DNA of 64,000 nt from Geomicrobium sp. JCM 19039 (lineage in GTDB: Bacteria; Bacillota; Bacilli; Bacillales; Marinococcaceae): NCBI RefSeq assembly GCF_000698145.1, contig NZ_BAXB01000008.1:97119-161118 (forward strand). Reading direction: 5' to 3'. A program made the position numbers and the translations under genes. This document shows, piece after piece, positions 46,579 through 54,784 of this stretch; positions within the stretch are counted from its first letter, which is position 1; the number at the start of each line of letters is the position of its first letter. The notes beneath the pieces are model-generated. The model was given only the letters and a program-made list of their open reading frames with translations. It did not search any database and was not told where the DNA came from.

Positions 46579-47138
46579 TTAGTTTATTCATATGTCATAC
46601 AACTGTCAACAAACACTTATCTAATTACAAAAATTAGATCAACTCGCTATGTATACAATCATGTGAGTATTAGTTTGTTTTAAGGAAGCAATTCATTGCA
46701 ACGAACGGCATAGGTATGAACAGCGTGATGGTGAGGGACATGGGGATTTAATGAAGAAGTAAAAGGCTCATGTAGTCTTTTATAATAAGCATTTCACATT
46801 CTTATAATAGATTTGACCGTATTAGCCCATAGAGCGCTCTAGTTAAGGACAGGGGGTATGTACAAGGTTCAAAATAAGTTAATGAAGGAAAGGTGATTAG
46901 GCTGAATATAGGCAGGGGATAAAGTGGAACAGATGTGGAGGAGAAGTTTTACTAAAGACGGGTGAAGAAACTGTCATTTGAGGTAAAAATGAGTACATGA
47001 AATCTTTGAACACGGAGCTATATCTCATTTAACGTTAACCAAGTTGATGGAGTTTAAGGAAATAGAATTATTAACATCGATATAAAAATAAACGTTAAAA
47101 AGAATAAGGAATTATAAATGAATTTGAACGACAAGTAC
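46579..47138. other. Long region without a supported gene
   Basis: 560 bp. Short open stretches occur on the plus strand but are broken by many stops and lack protein-like continuity. It may be an old pseudogene. No repeat copy or strong dyad is seen. Confidence 0.35.
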
Positions 47139-47175
47139 AAAAAAGCTCCCCTCCCTTAATGAAGGGAAGCTTCCA
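47139..47175 (-). terminator. Intrinsic terminator (minus strand)
   Basis: AAGCTTCCCTTC...GAGGGGAGCTT with a T run on the minus strand, directly after the padR-membrane pair. Confidence 0.75.
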
Positions 47176-47178
47176 TCG

Positions 47179-47622
47179 TTAATTTGCGAGCACTAGAAAC
47201 GAAACAAAAAATAGAGCATAAGAGCCCATAAACGCCATTGAAAGTTTTCCTAACTTAGTATTTAACGACAGACCTTTTGTGATGCCAAGCTTGAAAACAT
47301 TAACGAGTAATACACAAACCGCCAATAAGAATGACAACATTGCAATAATTAAAGCAATTTGTTCCAACAGAATAACCTCCCGTAATGATAGTAATTGTAA
47401 TAGTACGAACACGTTGAACATGCTCATGAGTACGAATAGCCGATCCAGCCGTATGCCACAGATCGTTCTTTCACTTAGTTCTACATGCCAAGCATCAAAA
47501 ATGCCTAGCAATAAATCAATAATGATCTTGCTGGAGAGTCCCGTGTGCTCTACAACTTGCTCTAACTCCTCACCGTACCTTTCTCTCCACGGTTTAGGAT
47601 ATAGATAAATGAGCCGTTTCAT
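47179..47622 (-). CDS. Membrane protein coupled to PadR regulator
   Basis: 147 residues. A soluble N-terminus (RLIYLYPKPWRERYGEELEQ, typical of proteins paired with PadR) precedes helices FVLMSMFNVFVLLQLLSL, IALIIAMLSFLLAVCVLLV and FMGSYALFFVSFLVL. It overlaps the padR stop by four bases, so it is translationally coupled. The YPKPWRERYGEE motif recurs in padR-linked permease-like proteins of bacilli; the function is unknown. Confidence 0.78.
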   Translation of the reverse strand: MKRLIYLYPKPWRERYGEELEQVVEHTGLSSKIIIDLLLGIFDAWHVELSERTICGIRLDRLFVLMSMFNVFVLLQLLSLREVILLEQIALIIAMLSFLLAVCVLLVNVFKLGITKGLSLNTKLGKLSMAFMGSYALFFVSFLVLAN

Positions 47623-47924
47623 AGTAAGCCTAGCCTTTTCGAACCGAGCGTCGTTATTTTTTGGAGTTCCTCAATTTGTTGCGTCAAGTGCTCGCTACCT
47701 GCTTTTGTCAACGTGTAAGGCTTTTTACGCTCTTCCGATTCAATTACACGGATATATCCAGCTTTCTCTAAACGAGAAATCGCTCCATATAAAGTTCCTG
47801 GGCCTAATTGAATAGCATACGTCTGTTGAATGTCTTCCATAATTGCATAACCATGACGGTTTGTTTCTGCAAGGCTAATTAATATTAATAACGACGGTTC
47901 TGAGAACTTCCCTTTTTTGACCAT
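47619..47924 (-). CDS. PadR-family transcriptional regulator
   Basis: 101 residues from ATG at 47924 with GGAGTG upstream; the GTG at 47939 overlaps that site. PSLLILISLAETNRHGYAIM, LGPGTLYGAISRLEKAGYI and KKPYTLTKAGSEHL are the PadR winged-helix signatures. It likely represses its own operon with the membrane protein at 47179. Confidence 0.88.
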   Translation of the reverse strand: MVKKGKFSEPSLLILISLAETNRHGYAIMEDIQQTYAIQLGPGTLYGAISRLEKAGYIRVIESEERKKPYTLTKAGSEHLTQQIEELQKITTLGSKRLGLL

Positions 47925-48038
47925 CTGTTCACTCCTCACGCTATTACGTTTCGCGATATATCGTGTAACGTAATGATAAACGATGTGAAAACAAAAGTCA
48001 AAATGCTCTCAAGTTATTTTTAGAGAGGTCAATAATAC

Positions 48039-48101
48039 ATCAAAAAAAGTTGATTTATTAATCACTGCCTGTTATTCTTATATTAATCAAAAAATATTGA
48101 T
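48039..48101 (+). promoter_or_regulatory. ars promoter with two ArsR operators
   Basis: A -35 TTGATT (48050-48055), 17-bp spacer and -10 TATTCT (48073-48078). ATCAAAAAAAGTTGAT (48039-48054) overlaps the -35, and ATCAAAAAATATTGAT (48086-48101) covers the start region. These ATCAA-N6-TTGAT dyads match the known ArsR operator form in B. subtilis. Confidence 0.75.
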
Positions 48102-48120
48102 GAAAAGGTGAAATTCTCAA

Positions 48121-48435
48121 ATGGAGGAAATGTATACAAAGTTAGCCAATGATCAATTGGCCACCTATGAAAAACAGTTTAAAGCATTAGCAGATACTAA
48201 AAGACTACAATTATTAAATTTATTAAGTGTACAAGGTGAAATGTGTGTTTGTGATTTACAAGAAGAATTAGAAATGCCACAATCGAAACTTTCCTATCAC
48301 CTCAAAATTATGACGGATGCGAACTTTCTACATAAAGAAACGAGAGGAACGTGGAGCTATTACCGCATTAATAGCGACCATGTAGATTCGCTTCTTTCCG
48401 AACAGTTATGTTGTATTTTAAAGCCGTCTAAATAA
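48121..48435 (+). CDS. arsR: Arsenical resistance operon repressor ArsR
   Basis: 104 residues. The ArsR winged helix is complete: YEKQFKALADTKRLQLLNLL, EMCVCDLQEELEMPQSKLSY (the metalloid-binding CVC at the recognition helix) and HLKIMTDANFLHKETRGTWS, ending EQLCCILKPSK. It represses the ars operon and is released by As(III) or Sb(III). Two operator dyads precede it and a third lies in front of arsI. First gene of a five-gene operon. Confidence 0.93.
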   Translation: MEEMYTKLANDQLATYEKQFKALADTKRLQLLNLLSVQGEMCVCDLQEELEMPQSKLSYHLKIMTDANFLHKETRGTWSYYRINSDHVDSLLSEQLCCILKPSK

Positions 48436-48458
48436 CGGTTTTAATTTATCTATAATTA

Positions 48459-48474
48459 ATCAAAAAAAATTGAT
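48459..48474. promoter_or_regulatory. Third ArsR operator, between arsR and arsI
   Basis: ATCAAAAAAAATTGAT repeats the operator form of the main promoter, 24 bp after the arsR stop. It may give internal control of arsI onward. Confidence 0.65.
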
Positions 48475-48489
48475 GAAGGAGCATGTGTA

Positions 48490-48891
48490 ATGATGAATGT
48501 TCATATCGGTTTAAATGTACAAAACGTAGAGGAAAGTAAGGATTTTTACCAAAAGCTATTTAGTGTTCCTCCAGTAAAAGAAAAAGATGGCTATGTAAAG
48601 TTTTTGACGACAGAGCCAAATCTTAACTTAACGCTCACAAAAGCAGAAGAAGTGCAAGGAAATCAAATCAATCATTTGGGGGTTCAAGTGAACGCTAAAG
48701 AAGAAGTGTTGAAACATAAAGAACGGCTTGAAAAGGAAGGTTTCTTTGCAAGAGAAGAAATGGATACAACGTGTTGCTATGCTGTCCAAGATAAGTTTTG
48801 GGTAACCGACCCAGATGGTATTGAGTGGGAATATTTCTATACGAAGCAAGATGTTGAGACAAAAGATGATTCTTCGTGTTGTGAAAGCTAA
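48490..48891 (+). CDS. arsI: ArsI/CadI-family vicinal-oxygen-chelate metalloenzyme
   Basis: 133 residues after AAGGAGCATG. A glyoxalase-type fold, MNVHIGLNVQNVEESKDFYQ, with the VOC His and Glu (NHLGVQV, GIEWEYF) and the cysteine pair DTTCCYAVQDKFWVTDPDG that binds As(III) in ArsI. ArsI is a C-As lyase that demethylates trivalent organoarsenicals; CadI homologues are named for cadmium induction. Operon position (arsR-arsI-...-arsB-arsC) matches the B. subtilis skin-element operon (yqcK). The extra SSCCES tail could bind metalloid. Confidence 0.9.
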   Translation: MMNVHIGLNVQNVEESKDFYQKLFSVPPVKEKDGYVKFLTTEPNLNLTLTKAEEVQGNQINHLGVQVNAKEEVLKHKERLEKEGFFAREEMDTTCCYAVQDKFWVTDPDGIEWEYFYTKQDVETKDDSSCCES

Positions 48892-48927
48892 GTTGTAAAT
48901 TGAGATAATGAATTGTAATCGGAATAT

Positions 48928-48955
48928 AAGTCAATCTTTATATAAAGATTGACTT
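48928..48955. promoter_or_regulatory. Perfect 28-bp palindrome before the second arsR
   Basis: The half-site is AAGTCAATCTTTAT, and the other half is its exact reverse complement with no spacer. It lies 46 bp before the start of the second ArsR-family gene and has a different sequence from the ATCAA-N6-TTGAT operators. It could be that protein's operator, a terminator or processing hairpin for the arsI transcript, or both. Confidence 0.65.
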
Positions 48956-49001
48956 TATATTGTTTTTTGATTATATAATGTTTCCAAGAGGTGAATTGTT
49001 T

Positions 49002-49343
49002 ATGAGTCATAACAAATTAACCATGACTGAACTTACGTCTTGCTTAAAGATTATTGGTGATCCGACCCGCTTTTTAATTCTTAAACTCTTGGAAAAGAAA
49101 ACGTATTGTGTATGTGAGTTTGTAGAGATGCTCAGGATTAGTCAACCTGCGGTAAGTCAGCATTTACGTAAATTAAAAGATTTAGACATAATAACAGAAG
49201 AACGACGAGAGCAGTGGCGATATTACTCACTAAATCCAACTTCTCCTTATTTCCCTGTAATAACTGATCTTCTTCAGTATAGTGACGATCAAGATGAACG
49301 CTATCTTAAAGTGATAGAAAGAGAAGGGCTTGCGCGTTGTTAA
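49002..49343 (+). CDS. Second ArsR-family metalloregulator inside the ars operon
   Basis: 113 residues from ATG at 49002 with AGAGGTG upstream. [40 protein letters not shown] and [16 protein letters not shown] form the winged helix with a CVC site, and LARC adds a C-terminal Cys. It is clearly different from the first ArsR and nearer the AseR/YqcJ-like branch. It lies between arsI and arsB and has its own palindrome upstream, so the operon may be split into two regulatory units. Confidence 0.88.
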   Translation: MSHNKLTMTELTSCLKIIGDPTRFLILKLLEKKTYCVCEFVEMLRISQPAVSQHLRKLKDLDIITEERREQWRYYSLNPTSPYFPVITDLLQYSDDQDERYLKVIEREGLARC

Positions 49344-49356
49344 AGGAGATCGGGCA

Positions 49357-50655
49357 ATGGTAGATGTAATAGTAGCTTCATTTATTTTTGTCGTAACGTT
49401 AGTGCTGGTTATATGGCAACCGAAAAACTTAAATATTGGATGGTCGGCGATTGGCGGAGCGGTGCTTGCCCTTTTGCTCGGCGTTGTTAGCTTTACGGAT
49501 GTGATTGATGTTACAGGGATTGTGTGGAATGCAACGCTTACGTTTATTGCGGTCATTCTTATCTCACTCATATTAGATGAGATTGGTTTCTTCGAATGGT
49601 CCGCCCTACATATGGCGAGAGTTGCTAAAGGAAATGCCGTACTCATGTTCGTTTATGTCTGCTTACTGGGTTCGATTGTTGCCGCTTTTTTTGCCAACGA
49701 TGGGGCTGCGTTAATTTTGACACCGATTGTTTTAGCGATGGTGCGCTCGTTAAATTTCAATGAAACAATGGTCTTCCCGTTTATTATTGCGAGTGGGTTT
49801 ATTGCGGATACGACGTCTCTTCCCCTTGTTGTGAGTAACTTAGTGAATATTGTGTCGGCGGATTTCTTTGGCATTGGTTTTATAGAATATGCGACGCGAA
49901 TGATTGTACCGAATTTCTTTGCTTTAATCGCAAGTATTGTCGTGTTGCTTTTATACTTTAGAAAGAGCATTCCTAAGCGTTACGACTACTCACAATTAAA
50001 AGAACCTGCCTTGGCAATAAAAGACCCGAAGATGTTTAAGTTATCTTGCGTTGTGTTAGGGTTACTACTCGTTGGCTATATCGTCAGTGAGTTCGTTCAC
50101 GTCCCGGTATCGTTCGTTGCTGGAGGAATTGCACTTGTATTCTTGTTCATATCTAGAGCGAGCGCTGTCGTCAATACAACAACGGTTCTCAGAGGGGCGC
50201 CGTGGAACATTGTGTTTTTTTCCATTGGGATGTATGTCGTCGTATACGGTCTTCGAAATGTCGGGTTAACAGATGTATTAGCCGATGTGATCTTTATCGT
50301 AGCCGATCAAGGTCTGTTTGCTGCCACAATGGGAATGGGTTTTATCGCAGCGATCTTATCGTCAATAATGAATAACATGCCAACAGTGTTAATTAATGCG
50401 ATTGCGATCTCAGAATCAGGAACGACAGGATTAACGAAAGAAGCATTAATCTATGCCAACGTGATTGGAGCGGACTTAGGTCCAAAAATCACCCCGATTG
50501 GGTCACTAGCAACATTGCTATGGTTACATGTGTTAACGAATAAAGGTGTAAAAATCTCTTGGGGAACGTATTTCAAAACAGGAATTGTCATTACACTTCC
50601 CGTCTTATTTATCACCTTATTTGGGTTATATCTATGGTTACTAGTCGTTTATTAA
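49357..50655 (+). CDS. arsB: Arsenite/antimonite efflux permease ArsB
   Basis: 432 residues, about 12 helices. ATG at 49357 follows AAAGGAG, overlapping the end of the second arsR by a short gap. ArsB signatures: [70 protein letters not shown] and [20 protein letters not shown]. It exports As(OH)3 driven by proton motive force. It works with ArsC, coded 13 bp downstream. Confidence 0.95.
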   Translation: MVDVIVASFIFVVTLVLVIWQPKNLNIGWSAIGGAVLALLLGVVSFTDVIDVTGIVWNATLTFIAVILISLILDEIGFFEWSALHMARVAKGNAVLMFVYVCLLGSIVAAFFANDGAALILTPIVLAMVRSLNFNETMVFPFIIASGFIADTTSLPLVVSNLVNIVSADFFGIGFIEYATRMIVPNFFALIASIVVLLLYFRKSIPKRYDYSQLKEPALAIKDPKMFKLSCVVLGLLLVGYIVSEFVHVPVSFVAGGIALVFLFISRASAVVNTTTVLRGAPWNIVFFSIGMYVVVYGLRNVGLTDVLADVIFIVADQGLFAATMGMGFIAAILSSIMNNMPTVLINAIAISESGTTGLTKEALIYANVIGADLGPKITPIGSLATLLWLHVLTNKGVKISWGTYFKTGIVITLPVLFITLFGLYLWLLVVY

Positions 50656-50668
50656 TGGAGAGATTCTA

Positions 50669-51085
50669 ATGAAAAAGACAATCTATTTTTTATGTACAGG
50701 AAACTCGTGCCGTTCACAAATGGCCGAAGGTTTTGCAAAACAGTACTTGCAAGAGGGCTGGAATGTGTATAGTGCGGGCATTGAAGCACATGGATTAAAT
50801 CCGAATGCGGTGAAAGCGATGAAGGAAGTGGGCATTGATATTTCCGGTCAAACGTCGGATATCATTGATGCTAAATTACTCAATAAAGCCGATCTCGTCG
50901 TTACGCTATGTGGTGATGCGGCTGACCGATGTCCTGTAACTCCACCTCATGTGAAGCGTGAGCATTGGGGATTCGACGATCCTGCCAAAGCAGAAGGTAC
51001 GAAAGAAGAACAATGGGCAGTTTTTAAGCGCGTCAGAGATGAGATTCGTGGGAGTATAGAGCATTTTTCGGAGACAGGGAAGTAA
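50669..51085 (+). CDS. arsC: Thioredoxin-coupled arsenate reductase ArsC
   Basis: 138 residues. A low-molecular-weight phosphatase-like P-loop [13 protein letters not shown] holds the nucleophile Cys10. The redox pair is in [16 protein letters not shown] (Cys82/Cys89 type), and EHWGFDDPA follows. It reduces As(V) to As(III), which ArsB then exports. GGAGAG precedes the ATG. Last gene of the ars operon; a stem-loop follows. Confidence 0.96.
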   Translation: MKKTIYFLCTGNSCRSQMAEGFAKQYLQEGWNVYSAGIEAHGLNPNAVKAMKEVGIDISGQTSDIIDAKLLNKADLVVTLCGDAADRCPVTPPHVKREHWGFDDPAKAEGTKEEQWAVFKRVRDEIRGSIEHFSETGK

Positions 51086-51091
51086 GGAGAA

Positions 51092-51127
51092 AGCACTTCA
51101 TTTTGAATGCCTTTTAAATGAAGTGCT
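51092..51127. terminator. Stem-loop after the ars operon
   Basis: AGCACTTCATTT pairs perfectly with AAATGAAGTGCT around a 12-base loop. There is no long T tract. It separates the ars operon from the converging small membrane ORF. Confidence 0.65.
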
Positions 51128-51350
51128 ACTGAACAGCGACCGCATGCTTTTGTTTAGAATTCGTTTTGCTCGTTGTAAAGGTGAGTATAGAACTCAAGAG
51201 TAATAATAGAGCACAGAGAATGGCCCAAATGGGTAACATAATCCCATCAGAAGCAAAGAACATTGCAAGAATAACGAAAAGGAAGACGATGAAAGCGAAT
51301 AATTGATAAATACATGATACAACGCGATATATGTGACCGCTGAGGGGCAA
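51126..51350 (-). CDS. Small two-helix membrane protein, 5' end in a repeat
   Basis: Up to 74 residues with two hydrophobic segments (IYQLFAFIVFLFVILAMFF and LPIWAILCALLLLLSSILTF). The only upstream start is TTG at 51350, which lies in repeat copy F and has no ribosome site. The natural 5' end may have been replaced when the repeat landed. Coding potential is moderate and the family is unknown. Confidence 0.4.
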   Translation of the reverse strand: MPLSGHIYRVVSCIYQLFAFIVFLFVILAMFFASDGIMLPIWAILCALLLLLSSILTFTTSKTNSKQKHAVAVQ

Positions 51351-51545
51351 AAAATGCCCGGCTTGAGGGCTGAATTATCACATAAAAGAGTGAGAGATCG
51401 AAACATTCCTTGCGCCAAGTGATGGCCATCGGTCACGTTTTTACCCTTCGGCAAAAGCTTTTCGCTTTACCCGTACCCCTTACAGTGAAGAACAACGATT
51501 GGCAAAGAGCGCTGTCGATCATATCAGTGAAATTCTTTTAAAACG
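51325..51545 (-). repeat. Interspersed MITE-like element, copy F (partial)
   Basis: Reverse orientation. GATATATGTGACCG, AAATGCCCGGCTTGAGGGCTG, ATCACATAA, CCAAGTGATGGCC, TTACCCTTCGGCAAAAGC and AGTGAAGAACAACGATTGGC align in order with copy B (13600-13800). Neither terminal inverted repeat is clear, so this is an eroded, truncated copy. Confidence 0.7.
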
Positions 51546-51585
51546 AATGATGAACTGACCGTTAAAGTCAACTGGTTAAAGCTAG

Positions 51586-52134
51586 CTACTCCCGCGTAGC
51601 CAGCTTCAGTAATTTGTTTACTGTATTCGCGGTTCGAATCGTAACATGAGGATTCACTGAGGAGCTTGCAATCTTTTACCAAGCTGTTTTTGAATAAGTA
51701 GAAAAGGGGCCTGACCAGAAAATGACGCCATCACGATGTGTCACCTTTTCATATTCAGGTTTTGCTTCACCGACAGCTTGAAATACCTCGTCTACACGAG
51801 TCGGAGGAAGTAAAAAAATGGCATGGTGAACCATACTTTTATCCTTATCTCCCCACCAATCTGGCGCATGCTCTAACGTTTCTATTAACTCTTTTACTAA
51901 TACAACAGTAATGGGAACCTCTAGTTGAAACCTCTCTGTGATCATTTCTTCACTTCTAGTAATAAGTTGATCTTTGTCTAGACTATTGCTAGAAAAAATG
52001 ACGTTCCCACTATTCATATAGGTCAACACATCGGTAAAACCAATCTCTTCAAAGGCACTTTTAAGAGAAGGCATGTCTATTTTATTTTTCCCACCAACGT
52101 TAATCCCACGTAGAAAAGCTATGTACGTTTCCAT
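51586..52134 (-). pseudogene. DUF1697-family protein with premature TAA
   Basis: From ATG 52134 the protein (METYIAFLRGINVGGKNKID, MPSLKSAFEEIGFTDVLTYM, NSGNVIFSS) is a standard DUF1697 member. At SKTAW it meets TAA (51676-51678). The same frame then continues KIASSSVNPHVTIRTANTVN and KLLKLATRE to TAG at 51586, the conserved C-terminus. One codon, probably TCA (Ser), became TAA. The loss of about 29 residues including the HVTIRTANT motif probably inactivates it. Confidence 0.75.
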
Positions 52135-52220
52135 TCGTTATCCCTCACTTTTGTTTCATTCTACATGATACCTGTTCAGGATAAAAAATGATCGGTCAGT
52201 TACGAGAGCTTGTAAAAGGG

Positions 52221-52505
52221 TCATTTCCGACGTCTCCGATCTAAGAAGACCGGTGTGATATTTACTCCTATGGATACGAGGGTGACCGCCCATAAAACCG
52301 GTTCCATGCTAGGTACAACATCTAGTAAAGCCGCCCAATCTTCTGAGTGTACCCACTCGGATACGAGGCTGTATTCAGCACACAAGGTTAAAGCTGTAAA
52401 TGATATTGCTAGCGCCATTGCAAGTGTGTAGTCCTTACCTGATTTGTACATAAACAGGTTGATTAAGGTTGCGATGATTGCAATGAAACCTAATAGTATC
52501 CACAT
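52221..52505 (-). CDS. Three-helix membrane protein, unknown function
   Basis: 94 residues from ATG at 52505, GGAG eight bases upstream. Helices WILLGFIAIIATLINLFMYK, YTLAMALAISFTALTLCAEY and EPVLWAVTLVSIGVNITPVF, with a basic C-terminus DRRRRK. It belongs to a run of small membrane-protein genes on this strand. The family is not recognised. Confidence 0.65.
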   Translation of the reverse strand: MWILLGFIAIIATLINLFMYKSGKDYTLAMALAISFTALTLCAEYSLVSEWVHSEDWAALLDVVPSMEPVLWAVTLVSIGVNITPVFLDRRRRK

Positions 52506-52635
52506 AAATTTATCTCCATATCTAATTTTTGGACATTCGGCATTCTCACAAGACTTATCGATGTAATTTCAATGACTACTGTTTTCTGCGATGTTCTTCA
52601 CCAGAAACTATGCCACGCTTGGCGTCACGTTCACT

Positions 52636-52908
52636 CTAAGTATTTCCAAAAACTGGATAGAGGAAGAAGATCATGAACATGAGCATCACAGCAATCAAAG
52701 ATAAACAACCAAACCCGTGTATGGTGACGAGCGTATATTTTAAAGGTTGATAACCGTTAATTTGTAAACTGATGATCATGCCAGCACTTATAAATAGAAC
52801 GGCGAAAAATAATGGAAGAGCGTGAAAGGCTTGGTTGTCCACAAACGTGTAAAAGATATACACCCATAAAGGAATGAGGATGATAGAAAGAAATGTCCAC
52901 TTGAACAT
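52636..52908 (-). CDS. Three-helix membrane protein, unknown function
   Basis: 90 residues after AAGGAGGTC. Hydrophobic segments WTFLSIILIPLWVYIFYTFV, LPLFFAVLFISAGMIISLQI and CLSLIAVMLMFMIFFLYPVF. It begins 11 bp after the stop of the next upstream gene (52920), so the two are co-transcribed. The function is unknown. Confidence 0.68.
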   Translation of the reverse strand: MFKWTFLSIILIPLWVYIFYTFVDNQAFHALPLFFAVLFISAGMIISLQINGYQPLKYTLVTIHGFGCLSLIAVMLMFMIFFLYPVFGNT

Positions 52909-52919
52909 AATTGACCTCC

Positions 52920-53294
52920 TTACATTATCGCTTTGGCTTTATTCATTCTGCGGATACCGATAATGCCAGTAATGATAAACAGTGTGGCTTGTAAAATTGC
53001 TACACCGAGTGTTAGCACGATCATGGCTGCACCTAAGCGAATGAAGAGCACGCCAGCTTTATGTAAATCAACATCCAACTTTTGAATGAGCGCAAACGCC
53101 AACGTCGTGCTCACCACATGTACAAATAGGATCCCCCAGGCAATTGTAGGTGAAACACTTTGCAACACGCCCATTCCATCAAAAAATGTAAGATAGAATG
53201 TGGCCATTGTGACGCCGATCATGAGCAGTATGTGTATGATTAGCTTGATATCGCCAGCTTTCGTTCCATTTCTTTTTCGTTCATCGCTCCACAT
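52920..53294 (-). CDS. Membrane protein, unknown function
   Basis: 124 residues from ATG at 53294; AGGAGAG lies about eight bases upstream and the longer frame to 53354 has no ribosome site. A hydrophilic N-terminus (WSDERKRNGTKAGD) precedes helices IIHILLMIGVTMATFYLTFF, AWGILFVHVVSTTLAFALIQ and GAAMIVLTLGVAILQATLFI. First gene of a two-gene unit with 52636-52908. Confidence 0.68.
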   Translation of the reverse strand: MWSDERKRNGTKAGDIKLIIHILLMIGVTMATFYLTFFDGMGVLQSVSPTIAWGILFVHVVSTTLAFALIQKLDVDLHKAGVLFIRLGAAMIVLTLGVAILQATLFIITGIIGIRRMNKAKAIM

Positions 53295-53399
53295 CTCCTT
53301 TGACTCTCCTTTAAGTGTACAGAATATTCCGGTGCATTCAAGAATAAGGCACACATCCGTATATAGGAAATGTGTGCCGTTCGCATTTATTTATAAATG

Positions 53400-53983
53400 T
53401 TAGTTTTGATAACGAACACTTTGCTCGTGCGGGACATGATAACTAATGGGCGCAGATCCATCCAGATTTTCACGGTAGAGGTTCACTGCATTAATTTGAT
53501 TGTTCGTATATGAATGGTAATAGTAATTACCGGTTTGGCTGCACATCGCACTTGTGTATAAAGTGTATGAAGGTCTTCCATCTTCAATATCGGCACCTTT
53601 TGCGACGGAGCAATAGTCAAGAATGCGAATGGCATTTCTCAACCCATCCATTTCTGTCTCTGCTTGCTCAATATGATTTCTAAGAAAGGCGGCTCGGACA
53701 TAGCGGGAAGGGGATGTATAGTCACCGGGGATACCGAAGTTGCCAGCAAGTAATTCAGGTGATTTTACAAGCTGATAATTTCCCCAAACGACATCTTCAC
53801 TAGGCTGGATAGATGAAAGAGAGGCATTTTGACTTGTTATGCGGCGATTTTCTTGCATTTTTTCCACGAATAATTTCTAGGCAGAATGTACACTTGATAG
53901 TCAGTCGGAAGGTCATAAAAATCAAAGTTCCGCGCCAAAAAATGATTCCTATCTTTCATATTCACCGTCGCTGCTGTACACAT
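53400..53983 (-). pseudogene. Choloylglycine hydrolase / penicillin V acylase family (Ntn), internally deleted
   Basis: An ATG at 53983 starts MCTAATVNMKDRNHFLARNF, the exact N-terminus of Ntn hydrolases of this family with nucleophile Cys2, and runs to about PRNYSW. The frame then shifts and the next recognisable part, PSEDVVWGNYQLVKSPELLA to the end (MCSQTGNYYYHSYTNNQINA), is the C-terminal third. Roughly 130-170 residues in the middle are missing relative to the usual 310-340. Such enzymes hydrolyse bile-salt or penicillin V amides or N-acyl homoserine lactones. Confidence 0.78.
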
Positions 53984-54068
53984 TTTGCATATCACCGTCC
54001 TTTGTATGTGAGGCTAACTCACACATTTTATGATCGCCGTCGCCTTGTTATGATACTCGGTTCAATTT

Positions 54069-54383
54069 CTAGGACGCTTGCAATACACTGACCCCTACGG
54101 CAATCAATGCAAGTGCGGAAATTTTTTGTAGATCCTGTTTTTCTTGTAGAAAAAGAATTCCGATTACAGCAACAAGAAGGATCACACTGCCTGCCCATAT
54201 GGCATAAGCAATGCCCACTTCCATATACTGAACCGCAAGGATTAGTTGGACAGGCACGATCGCATACAAGATGAGCGCAGCGATTGTTGCTGGGGTATTT
54301 CTGAACCCATTCGACAACTTCATGTAGACGTTTCCTGCGACGGATAAAAGGATAGCAAAACTTAAAAAAACATAACCAATCAT
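54069..54383 (-). CDS. Paired SMR-family efflux protein lacking the TM1 glutamate
   Basis: 104 residues, four helices. It aligns with the small multidrug resistance family (VQYMEVGIAYAIWAGSVILL is the signature AYAIWxG). In TM1 the expected acidic residue is replaced: FAILLSVAGNVYMKLSNGF has Ser14 where active SMR proteins have Glu. Its start overlaps the stop of the partner gene. It probably works as the non-protonating half of a heteromeric pump. Confidence 0.85.
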   Translation of the reverse strand: MIGYVFLSFAILLSVAGNVYMKLSNGFRNTPATIAALILYAIVPVQLILAVQYMEVGIAYAIWAGSVILLVAVIGILFLQEKQDLQKISALALIAVGVSVLQAS

Positions 54384-54724
54384 TAGAACACCACCTGTTT
54401 TTCTCGACGGAAGTTCAGCATAAGAATACCCGCAATAATGAAGATCACGCCGACGAGCTTTAACGTGTTTATCGATTCCTCAAAGAATAGAATTCCTGAC
54501 AAGACGACGAGTGTTGTTGATAGTCCTGACCAAACCGCATTATAAAATCCGACTTCCATCTCGGTGAGAACGACCATGCTAATGAGGACGGCGAGTACAT
54601 AGCAAATGAACACGAGCATGGATGGTAGAATCCGGCTAAAGCCTTCAGACACGCCCATAAGCAAGGTGCCAATCACTTCAATAACGATGCCAACGAACAA
54701 CAAAACAATCATTTTCTTCTGCAC
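54383..54724 (-). CDS. Paired SMR-family efflux protein with the TM1 glutamate
   Basis: 113 residues, four helices. GIVIEVIGTLLMGVSEGF carries the essential proton- and drug-binding Glu16, and FYNAVWSGLSTTLVVLSG is the GxxW block. It is the upstream member of an overlapping pair (TGA/ATG), as in EbrAB or YkkCD. A LysR gene is transcribed divergently only 60 bp away and probably controls the pair. The substrate may be a lipophilic cation or a small metabolite. Confidence 0.88.
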   Translation of the reverse strand: MQKKMIVLLFVGIVIEVIGTLLMGVSEGFSRILPSMLVFICYVLAVLISMVVLTEMEVGFYNAVWSGLSTTLVVLSGILFFEESINTLKLVGVIFIIAGILMLNFRREKQVVF

Positions 54725-54784
54725 AGCGCATTCCTACTTTGGTTATAATAGAGTTACGTTCAATAGATTCTAGGAGGTTTCTTT

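Noticed and set aside
46579..47138. Possible old pseudogene
   Set aside because: Short open stretches exist, but I could not connect them into a recognisable protein in any frame combination.
54725..54784. Guanidine (ykkC-type) riboswitch before the SMR pair
   Set aside because: Only 60 bp separate the pair from the divergent LysR gene, too short for the riboswitch, and no ykkC motif is visible.
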